NCBI GenBank assembly: GCA_900554985.1
Contig: USJQ01000099.1
Location: forward strand, 1 to 5,065
Direction: 5' to 3'
Origin: an uncultured Collinsella sp.
Lineage (GTDB): Bacteria; Actinomycetota; Coriobacteriia; Coriobacteriales; Coriobacteriaceae
DNA: 5,065 bases
This document shows positions 1 to 5,065 of the stretch, in pieces; positions within the stretch are counted from its first letter, which is position 1; each line of letters opens with the position of its first letter. The position numbers and the translations under genes were made by a program. Below the pieces are notes generated by a model. It made no database searches. It was not told where the DNA came from and saw nothing but the letters and a program-made list of their open reading frames with translations.

Positions 1-194
1 CCGAGGTCATGTCGGCCGTGTCGCTGGGCCATCTGAGCGCGCCGTGCATCCTGTACAACTTGGACGGTTACTACAACGACCTTAGGTCGCTGCTCGGGCA
101 CATGATCGACAAGGGCCTATCGAGCCCGCAGCGCCAGGCCGGCATCTACTTTGCCGACGACCTGCACCAAATCGCATCGATTATCGGCAGCTAA
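1..194 (+). CDS. LOG family protein (TIGR00730-like), C-terminal fragment
   Basis: This is the 3' end of a gene whose start lies left of the window. The reading frame is open from base 3 and stops at TAA 192-194. The visible 63 residues begin with Glu-Val-Met and contain NLDGYYNDLRSLLGHMIDKG followed by a DD and a hydrophobic end. This matches the C-terminal third of LOG-family proteins, where a PGGxGTxEE motif (outside the window) precedes a segment ending in LxNxDGYYxxLxxLLxHM. Family members are Rossmann-fold enzymes that hydrolyse nucleoside 5'-monophosphates to base and ribose 5-phosphate (cytokinin-activating enzymes in plants and actinobacteria). The bacterial substrate is often unknown, and older annotations call them lysine decarboxylases. 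The fragment contains none of the catalytic residues, so family assignment rests on the tail pattern alone. Confidence 0.8.
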   Translation, partial: EVMSAVSLGHLSAPCILYNLDGYYNDLRSLLGHMIDKGLSSPQRQAGIYFADDLHQIASIIGS

Positions 195-249
195 GCCTTG
201 GGCCCGTCGCGTGTGCGGCACCCAACGGCGCTGTTCGCGGCGTAGATGG

Positions 250-281
250 TTGGCCCGTCCGCGCTGTGCCCGTCCTACAAT
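250..281 (+). promoter_or_regulatory. Candidate promoter for the ClC gene
   Basis: A good -10 hexamer TACAAT lies at 276-281, giving an untranslated leader of about 33 bases before the ATG at 321. The best -35-like hexamer is TTGGCC at 250-255, but the 20-base spacer is longer than ideal, so only the -10 is persuasive. The same -10 sequence precedes prfC in this window. Confidence 0.45.
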
Positions 282-320
282 AAAACGTATCTTTGCCGAT
301 TCTGACCACGGGAGGTCCCG

Positions 321-1625
321 ATGGATAACCTTGCAAAACCCAAAAGCCGTGCGCTGTTTTTAGTGAGCGTGGCCGTGACCGGTGCGTTTGCAGGCGCTGC
401 GGTCTGGCTGTTCTTCTTTGCGATGGAGCACGGTATCGACTATCTATGGACCGAGATCCCGCACATGCTGGGCGTCGCTTCGCCCGAGCTCGCGAGCGGC
501 CCGTTCGGGTTTTTGCCGTATCCGTTTTTCGTCTGCCTGCTGGGCGGCCTGCTGATCGGTCTGTACGAAAAGATGACGGGCACCAAGACCGACGACCTTA
601 ACCAGGTGATGGCCAAGGTTAAACAGGACGGTTGCTACCCGTACGACAACCTGGGCAAGCTTTCGCTTGCGGCATTGCTGCCGCTGCTGTTTGGCGGAAG
701 CATTGGACCGGAGGCCGGCCTGACCGGCGTTATCGCGGGCCTGTGCAGTTGGGTCGGCGACCGCATGCGTCGCTTTGGCGTCGAGTTTAGGCAGCTCACG
801 CTGCTGGGCACCCAGGCCGCCCTGACGGCGCTCTTCACCGCGCCCGTCTTTGGCTTTGTGGCGCCGCTCGCCGGTAGCGCTGACGGCCAGGGCGCCGACG
901 ACGATGGAGACTCCGAATCCGACGAGATCACCATCAAACTGCCCAAGGCGCAAAAGACCGTGGTCTACGGCATCGCGATTGCCGGCGGCCTGGGCACCTA
1001 TCTACTGCTCGGCCAACTCATGGGCGGCGGTATGGGTATGCCGAGGTTCGAGGCTGCCCGGGTGGGCAACCTTGAGCTTGCCTGGCTTATTCCCCTGGCA
1101 CTCATCGGTACGGCCTGCGGCTGGCTGTACTTTGTCTCGGAGCACGCGAGCGAGGCGTTGGCCCACGCCATAGGGGAGCGCCCTGTCGTCAAGGCCATGC
1201 TGGCCGGTCTGGCGCTCGCCATCTGTGGCACGGTCCTGCCCTACACCATGTTTGCCGGCGAGACGCAGGCCGATGTGCTCATGGAAACCTACCTGACCAT
1301 TCCCGCCGGCGTGCTTATCGCGACCGGTCTTGTTAAGGCCATGCTGACGCCCGCCCTCATCAACCTTGGTTGGCGTGGCGGCCACTTCTTCCCGGTTATC
1401 TTCTCGGGTGTGAGCCTGGGCTATGGCCTTGCCATCCTCACCGGCGCCGATCCGGTCTTTTGCGTCGCCGTCTGCACGGCCTCGACGATGGGCGCCGTTA
1501 TGCGTCAGCCGGTCATGGTTGTGGGCTTGCTGCTCATGTGCTTCCCACTCAAGGGCATCGTCTGCATGATCATCGCCGCCGTCATCGCGGCAGGCATTCC
1601 GCTGCCCAAGCCGCTGCGCAAGTAG
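321..1625 (+). CDS. ClC-family chloride channel/transporter, divergent subtype
   Basis: This is a complete 434-residue integral membrane protein, typical in length for a bacterial ClC without cytoplasmic CBS domains. The ATG start is supported by GGAGGT at 311-316, four bases upstream. Hydrophobic segments lie near residues 12-35, 66-82, 114-142, 158-183, 213-233, 252-273, 288-309, 328-348 and 355-425. Two ClC hallmarks are visible. GGSIGPEAG (125-133) occupies the place of the N-terminal GxEGP selectivity loop, and GWRGGHFFPV (350-359) matches the GGxFxP loop of the second half. The GSGIP-like loop expected near residues 87-92 is not conserved (GTKTDD). The gating glutamate of GxEGP is replaced by Ile128, with a Glu right after the proline (131). 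An acidic, Gly/Ser-rich stretch at residues 185-202 separates the two halves. Known ClC proteins move Cl- or F-, as channels or H+ antiporters. Which mode applies here cannot be told from the sequence. It is probably monocistronic. Confidence 0.88.
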   Translation: MDNLAKPKSRALFLVSVAVTGAFAGAAVWLFFFAMEHGIDYLWTEIPHMLGVASPELASGPFGFLPYPFFVCLLGGLLIGLYEKMTGTKTDDLNQVMAKVKQDGCYPYDNLGKLSLAALLPLLFGGSIGPEAGLTGVIAGLCSWVGDRMRRFGVEFRQLTLLGTQAALTALFTAPVFGFVAPLAGSADGQGADDDGDSESDEITIKLPKAQKTVVYGIAIAGGLGTYLLLGQLMGGGMGMPRFEAARVGNLELAWLIPLALIGTACGWLYFVSEHASEALAHAIGERPVVKAMLAGLALAICGTVLPYTMFAGETQADVLMETYLTIPAGVLIATGLVKAMLTPALINLGWRGGHFFPVIFSGVSLGYGLAILTGADPVFCVAVCTASTMGAVMRQPVMVVGLLLMCFPLKGIVCMIIAAVIAAGIPLPKPLRK

Positions 1626-1719
1626 CACGGTAGCGCGCGGGCAATACAAACATCTCAAGCCCGGTGTGGGCGCTGTGTCACGGATTTGCGGGTGGACTGA
1701 ATCTCGCCTGGCACCGACG

Positions 1720-2595
1720 CTACTTCCAAATCGCGAGCGCGGCGGTGCCCAGCACGATGAGGAAAAGGCCGATGGCGCTTCGATGCGACAGCTTTTCGTT
1801 GAAGGCCAGTCGTGCGAACAGCACCGATACGACAATCGATAGTTTGTCGATTTGCACGACGACGCTCACCTGGCCTGCAGCGATGGCGTAGTAGTACAGC
1901 AGCCACGACGCGCCGGTCGCAATGCCCGATACCGCAAGAAATGCGAGTTCGCGCGGGTCAATGCGCGCGACCTGCTCCAGCTTTCCCTTGACAGCCACGA
2001 TTGCCCATGCCATAACAAGTACCACACAGGTGCGGATTGCCGTGGCCAGGTTTGACTCGACACCTTCGATGCCGATCTTGGCGAGGACGGAGGTGAGTGC
2101 CGCGAACACGGCGGCGCCGAGGGCGTAAGCGAGCCAGGCTCGGTCTTGCTTTTGCTCTGCGCCGACGGACTGCTTTTTCTCGATCATCAAAAACGTGCCG
2201 AGCGTGATAACTGCGGTTCCCACGAGCTTGACCGCCAGGTTGCCTGTCTCACCAAAAAGCACTATGGCGATCAGCACGGCGAGCACGGTGCTCATCTTGT
2301 CGACGGGTACAACCTTGTTGACGTCTCCGATGCTGAGCGCCTTAAAGTAACAGATCCACGAGGCGCCGGTGGCGAGTCCCGAGAGGGTGAGGAATAGCCA
2401 GGCTTTGGCGGGAATGGCGCCGATTGCTCCGATGGATCCAGAAATGCCCGCCATTGCCCAGGCAAATACGAGCACCACGCAAGTACGGATGGCGGTTGCA
2501 ACGTCGGAGTCGGTGTGCCTGATGCCGCATTTGGCCAAAATGGATGTGATGCCGGCCAAGCAAGCTGATGCAAACGCTGCTGTAACCCACGACAC
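1720..2595 (-). CDS. EamA/DMT-family transporter with two similar halves
   Basis: This is a complete 291-residue protein of about ten membrane segments, the usual size for a two-domain drug/metabolite transporter. It starts at GTG (2595-2593), preceded by GAGGAGG at 2612-2606 with a 10-base spacer, and ends at TAG (1722-1720). The halves are strikingly alike at an offset of 151 residues. ATAIRTCVVLV occurs at 33-43 and again at 184-194, GxATGASW at 73-80 and 224-231, and SxLAKxGI at 18-25 and 169-176. A charged linker (about 139-152) joins them. The family exports or imports small metabolites, and no substrate can be inferred. It lies 68 bases downstream of the ABC permease on the same strand, across a weak candidate terminator, so it may be co-transcribed or independent. 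It converges with the ClC gene, leaving 94 bases between stop codons. Confidence 0.88.
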   Translation of the reverse strand: MSWVTAAFASACLAGITSILAKCGIRHTDSDVATAIRTCVVLVFAWAMAGISGSIGAIGAIPAKAWLFLTLSGLATGASWICYFKALSIGDVNKVVPVDKMSTVLAVLIAIVLFGETGNLAVKLVGTAVITLGTFLMIEKKQSVGAEQKQDRAWLAYALGAAVFAALTSVLAKIGIEGVESNLATAIRTCVVLVMAWAIVAVKGKLEQVARIDPRELAFLAVSGIATGASWLLYYYAIAAGQVSVVVQIDKLSIVVSVLFARLAFNEKLSHRSAIGLFLIVLGTAALAIWK

Positions 2596-2614
2596 GGGTT
2601 GAGCGCCTCCTCAT

Positions 2615-2640
2615 AAAAGACCGCGCCAGATCTGCGGCGC
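2615..2640 (-). terminator. Possible weak rho-independent terminator after the ABC permease gene
   Basis: On the minus strand a GC-rich hairpin with CCGC (2637-2634) and GCGG (2624-2621) is followed immediately by TCTTTT (2620-2615). An alternative pairing uses GCGC on both sides around the palindrome CAGATCTG. The stem is short and the T tract imperfect, and the ribosome binding site of the EamA gene begins only three bases further on. It could thus attenuate rather than end transcription from the ABC operon. Confidence 0.35.
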
Positions 2641-2663
2641 ATGCCCGATGATACCGCGCTTGC

Positions 2664-3362
2664 CTACAGGTCGCGTGCTCGATAGACCTTGGTACTGATG
2701 GCGCAACTCAGTGCAAAGAGCACGAGGGCCAGTACGGCAATTCCTGCGCACAGGCAGCCGAGGACGGCGGGATCGGGATTCGCCCCAGCAATCGACATGA
2801 GCCAGTTGCTGATGGGGTTGGAGGAGCTCAGTGTGGCCATGGCAAGGCATCCGAGCAGGGCAAACAGGCCGACGGAAAGGCGCAGCGCCTCCATGTGTCC
2901 AAATCGAAAGAACAGCGGCTGTGCCAGAAACACCATCATGAGGGAAATGAGCATGGATGCGGTCGAAGCGATTGCGGTCTCAAAGACGGTCTGTCCCGTC
3001 GAGGGGATACCCACGCTGTTGAAGAGCGGGATGGAGACGATGCTCAGAAGCGCGGCGGCGCACGCCATGACGGCCGAGAAGACAATGATGCTCAGGTAGC
3101 GTGCACAGATGATGTCTTTGCGCGAGAGGGGCAGCGTTGCCCGATAGCGCTCCCATCCGTTTTGATTGTCGTAGCCGGCCAGCGAGTTCATGACCACGAT
3201 GGGCGACATGGCACTGACCGCACAGGCGCCGGCGCTCATACCGGAATCGCCATCCGATGCGTTGGCGAGGGTCAGTACGACGAAGATGAACAGGCCGACG
3301 CCCGCGATGCTCGGGACAAGCGTGCGGACGATGGCGAGCTCAGACATAAAGGCGCGTTTCAT
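2664..3362 (-). CDS. ABC-2 type transporter permease
   Basis: This complete 232-residue membrane protein has about six hydrophobic segments (near 14-31, 47-62, 88-112, 132-151, 160-178 and 198-222). After the second segment comes the cytoplasmic loop motif WERYRATLPLSRKDIICARY (70-89). This is the W-x-x-Y-x-x-(T/S)-LP-(V/L)-(S/T)-R pattern typical of small ABC-2 permeases found beside YtrA-type regulators (ABC2_membrane_5-like). The ATG start overlaps the ATPase stop codon as ATGA (3362-3359). AAAGGGG at 3376-3370, inside the ATPase gene, gives a seven-base spacer. This indicates translational coupling and a 1:1 complex with that ATPase. The pair probably forms a homodimeric or 2+2 transporter in the cytoplasmic membrane. 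Substrate is unknown. In related Firmicute operons (for example ytr in Bacillus) such transporters are linked to cell-envelope antibiotics, but nothing here shows that. Confidence 0.87.
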   Translation of the reverse strand: MKRAFMSELAIVRTLVPSIAGVGLFIFVVLTLANASDGDSGMSAGACAVSAMSPIVVMNSLAGYDNQNGWERYRATLPLSRKDIICARYLSIIVFSAVMACAAALLSIVSIPLFNSVGIPSTGQTVFETAIASTASMLISLMMVFLAQPLFFRFGHMEALRLSVGLFALLGCLAMATLSSSNPISNWLMSIAGANPDPAVLGCLCAGIAVLALVLFALSCAISTKVYRARDL

Positions 3363-4240
3363 TTCGAAGCCCCTTTCAGCATGAGGCGAAGATAGTCATC
3401 AATTGTTGCCCGGTCGCAGGGAATCTCGGGGAAGGCCTCGAGCGCCTCGCGACGGTTGGGCACGAGCACGTCCACGCTATAGGCGTGGTGGGCGGCACGG
3501 GCGCCTTCGACGCAAGCCATGAGCTCGGACGCCTGTGCTTGGGTGCAGTGGGCGATGCCGGCTCGGTCGGTAATGTCCTCGCGCGGCAGGTCAAACACAA
3601 TCGAGCCGTTATCGATGCAGATGACGCGGTCGGCAGTGCGATCGAGGTCGGATGTAATGTGGCTTGAGAGCAGCACGCTGTGCTGGCCGTCGGCGACAAA
3701 GGCAAGCAACTCGTCGAGCAGTTCCTCGCGCGCCATGGGATCGAGGCCCGCGGTGGCTTCGTCCAAAACGAGCAGCTTAGCATTGTTACTGAGCGCACAG
3801 GCGAGCTGCAGCTTCATGCCCATGCCGCGGGAGAGGTCCTTGACCTTCGTCTTGGGATCGAGGCCAAATCGGTCGATGAATCCGGCGAACGTTTCGCAGC
3901 TCCACGTGGGGTATGCCGGGCCTACGAGCCTCTCGACCTGGCCCACCTTGAGCGTGGAGGGGAAGGGACACGTGTCCAGGACAAGCCCGATGCGGGAGCG
4001 CAGGTGGCGCTGCGTCTCGTCGGGCGCGTTGGCGTCGCAGCGCCGTCCAAGCAGATGCACCTCGCCGGCATCGAGCTTTATAAGCCCAAGCGCGGCGCGA
4101 ATGGTCGTCGTCTTGCCGGCGCCATTTGCGCCCACAAAGCCAACGATCTGGCCGGGCTCCACGGCGAGTGTGACGTCGCGCAGTGAAAAGCGGTCGCTCA
4201 CGCGGCGCGATACACCTTTGAGTTCTAGCAACTTTTGCAT
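3359..4240 (-). CDS. ABC transporter ATP-binding protein
   Basis: This is a complete 293-residue ATPase. Visible motifs are Walker A GANGAGKTT (37-45), signature LSRGMGMK (136-143), Walker B LLVLDEATAGLDP (156-168, catalytic Glu161, D-loop after it) and the switch histidine in SSH (His194). The segment after the Walker A domain reads IGLVLDTCPF (84-93), so the usual Q-loop glutamine is not obvious. An Asp-containing version is common in this subfamily. Residues 220-293 form a C-terminal extension typical of ATPases paired with ABC-2 permeases. The frame is open further upstream to GTG 4609, but I place the start at ATG 4240-4238. Homology begins there, AAGAAAGG (4255-4248) sits seven bases upstream, and the gntR remnant ends 23 bases before it. 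It is the second gene of the gntR-ATPase-permease operon. Confidence 0.93.
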   Translation of the reverse strand: MQKLLELKGVSRRVSDRFSLRDVTLAVEPGQIVGFVGANGAGKTTTIRAALGLIKLDAGEVHLLGRRCDANAPDETQRHLRSRIGLVLDTCPFPSTLKVGQVERLVGPAYPTWSCETFAGFIDRFGLDPKTKVKDLSRGMGMKLQLACALSNNAKLLVLDEATAGLDPMAREELLDELLAFVADGQHSVLLSSHITSDLDRTADRVICIDNGSIVFDLPREDITDRAGIAHCTQAQASELMACVEGARAAHHAYSVDVLVPNRREALEAFPEIPCDRATIDDYLRLMLKGASK

Positions 4241-4263
4241 GGTATAGCCTTTCTTGCAGATGG

Positions 4264-4609
4264 CTACTGCATGGTTTCGGGGGCTACGAGGTCGAGCATC
4301 TCGTGCAGCTTGTCGCGCGTGACGCCCAAGGCTTCGGCTTGGCTCGCCGCTTTCGCAAGCAGCTCTTCGATATGGCAGAGCTGGTTTTCGCGCAAGAGTT
4401 CTTGGTTGCCCTCGGCGACAAAACAGCCCTTGCCCTGCACGGTGCAGATACAGCCGAGTTGCTCCAGGTCGGCGTAGGCGCGCTTGGTGGTGATGACACT
4501 CACGCCAAGCTCCTGCAGCGAGCGCGCCCGAAAGGATCTGAGCTTTGACTTGCGAGGCTATTTGCTCGTAGATGGGCTTGTCGCTCGAATTGGATAGGAT
4601 GATGTCCAC
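4264..4609 (-). pseudogene. Broken YtrA-type GntR family transcriptional regulator
   Basis: The gene reads in two frames. From GTG 4609 (AAGGAG at 4620-4615, five-base spacer) the first frame encodes 33 good residues, including KPIYEQIASQVKAQILSG (11-28) and ALAAG. This is helix 1 of a GntR winged helix-turn-helix. The rest lies one frame over, from about 4521 to the TAG at 4266-4264. It reads SLQELGVSVITTKRAYADLE, then VQGKGCFVAEG (wing), then a helical tail of about 50 residues typical of the short YtrA subfamily (about 125 residues intact). The D-x-LPS-x-R-x-LA segment expected between the two parts, about 11 residues, is absent. A single deletion of about 35 bases around 4510-4520 would explain both the missing residues and the frame change. 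The product should not bind DNA normally. A sequencing or assembly error cannot be excluded, but a one-base error would not account for the missing residues. Confidence 0.82.
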
Positions 4610-4636
4610 AGCGGCTCCTTAGCTGTTGGGCTACAC

Positions 4637-4670
4637 GTGTATATAACCGGTAAGCACAGTATATATACAC
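4637..4670. promoter_or_regulatory. Candidate operator of the gntR-ABC operon (9-bp inverted repeat)
   Basis: GTGTATATA at 4637-4645 and TATATACAC at 4662-4670 form a perfect 9-bp inverted repeat around a 16-base spacer. The left arm is joined to the 8-bp palindrome ACACGTGT (4633-4640). GTGTA...TACAC dyads of this kind are what YtrA-subfamily repressors generally bind. The repeat covers the candidate -10 box of the minus-strand operon, fitting autorepression. Assignment to this regulator is inferred from position and form only. Confidence 0.55.
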
Positions 4671-4687
4671 TATGTACAGTTACGCAA
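4658..4687 (-). promoter_or_regulatory. Candidate promoter for the gntR-ABC operon
   Basis: On the minus strand TATACT at 4663-4658 is a close match to a -10 box. TTGCGT at 4687-4682 could serve as a weak -35 with an 18-base spacer. Transcription would begin near 4650 and give a leader of about 40 bases to the GTG at 4609. The -10 overlaps the right arm of the operator-like dyad. Other TA-rich hexamers nearby make the exact -10 uncertain. Confidence 0.45.
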
Positions 4688-4689
4688 GA

Positions 4690-4739
4690 GACAAATTCGG
4701 ATTGGGCCGGCTACCCAGGCCCCAACTGATGAATTTGTC
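4690..4739. repeat. 50-base interrupted palindrome between divergent promoters
   Basis: GACAAATTC (4690-4698) and GAATTTGTC (4731-4739) are perfect inverted copies. Inside them TTGGGCC (4702-4708) pairs with GGCCCCAA (4718-4725) with one bulged base and a nine-base loop. Neither strand has a T tract after the stem, so this is not an ordinary terminator. It lies upstream of both candidate promoters (gntR operon leftward, prfC rightward), so it is probably not part of either leader. It could be a regulatory dyad, a REP-like or miniature inverted-repeat element, or the relic of one. The structure is clear but its role is unknown. Confidence 0.6.
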
Positions 4740-4771
4740 CCGATAGGCGCCCTAGAGCGGGATTTCGCGGC

Positions 4772-4777
4772 TACAAT
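4772..4777 (+). promoter_or_regulatory. Candidate -10 box of the prfC promoter
   Basis: TACAAT at 4772-4777, within CTACAATA, is a strong -10 match and would start transcription near 4784, about 40 bases before the prfC ATG. I find no convincing -35 hexamer at 16-18 bases; the TTGTCC at 4735-4740 is too far away at 31 bases. Confidence 0.45.
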
Positions 4778-4824
4778 AGTGCGGTTACATCGACGTAATG
4801 CACTCAATGCAAGAAAGGATCCGC

Positions 4825-5065
<241 letters not shown>

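Noticed and set aside
195..249. Hairpin after the LOG gene (TTGGG 198-202 with CCCAA 221-225)
   Set aside because: Five pairs with a large loop and no following T run; not supportable as a terminator.
1626..1719. Terminator between the convergent ClC and EamA genes
   Set aside because: The best hairpin (GCCC 1659-1662 with GGGC 1668-1671) has only four pairs and no T tract on either strand.
1002..1835. Long open frame (277 codons) on the minus strand across the ClC gene
   Set aside because: It is antisense to the well-supported ClC gene, is rich in Arg/Gly/Asp/His with no membrane or domain pattern, and has no ribosome binding site; it is a GC-rich shadow frame.
2648..2653. TATCAT on the minus strand as a separate -10 box for the EamA gene
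   Set aside because: No -35-like hexamer at 16-18 bases upstream, and it lies just before the candidate terminator; too weak to list.
2895..3395. 166-codon plus-strand open frame opposite the ABC-2 permease
   Set aside because: Composition is dominated by Asp, Arg, Gly and His, as expected for the antisense of a hydrophobic membrane protein; no domain seen.
3519..4247. 242-codon plus-strand open frame opposite the ABC ATPase
   Set aside because: Ser/Arg/Pro-rich antisense shadow of a gene with complete ABC motifs; no family resemblance.
4798..4824. Alternative prfC starts at in-frame ATG 4798 or 4807
   Set aside because: Neither has a purine-rich site at proper spacing, and GAAAGGA at 4813-4819 is well placed only for ATG 4825.

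Overview
The window looks like chromosome of a high-GC (roughly 60% by eye) gut actinobacterium of the Coriobacteriia, most likely Collinsella or a close relative. This rests on the GC-rich third codon positions, CTACAAT-type -10 boxes and the flavour of the proteins. It is an inference and no marker gene proves it. No RNA gene, CRISPR array, insertion sequence or phage gene is visible.

Layout. At the left edge is the 3' end of a LOG-family (TIGR00730-like) nucleotide phosphoribohydrolase on the + strand (1-194). After a 126-base gap holding a plausible promoter comes a complete divergent ClC-family anion channel/transporter (321-1625, +). It converges on a block of minus-strand genes. Reading from the right, these are: a YtrA-type GntR regulator gene that is broken (4609-4264), an ABC transporter ATPase (4240-3359), its ABC-2 type permease (3362-2664, overlapping the ATPase by ATGA), and an EamA/DMT-type transporter built from two very similar halves (2595-1720). 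At the right edge the first 80 codons of prfC (peptide chain release factor 3) run off the window on the + strand. No stretch longer than about 215 bases lacks a gene. The 94-base convergent gap at 1626-1719 holds only a 4-bp hairpin without a T tract, and I see no convincing terminator there.

How the parts fit. The gntR-ATPase-permease set is the common arrangement in which a small GntR repressor controls its own operon, encoding a two-component ABC exporter or envelope-stress transporter. The upstream region (4633-4687) carries a 9-bp perfect inverted repeat overlapping a candidate -10 box, as expected for autorepression. The regulator itself has lost about 11 residues of its winged helix-turn-helix plus the reading frame, apparently by one deletion of about 35 bases. 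The operator therefore seems to have outlived its repressor, and the ABC genes may now be unregulated. By chance the shifted frame stays open and runs in phase into the ATPase gene.

I do not see a clearly new biological system. The best leads are the broken regulator with an intact operator, a 50-base interrupted palindrome of unknown role between the gntR and prfC promoters, and a ClC protein that lacks the canonical gating-glutamate motif.
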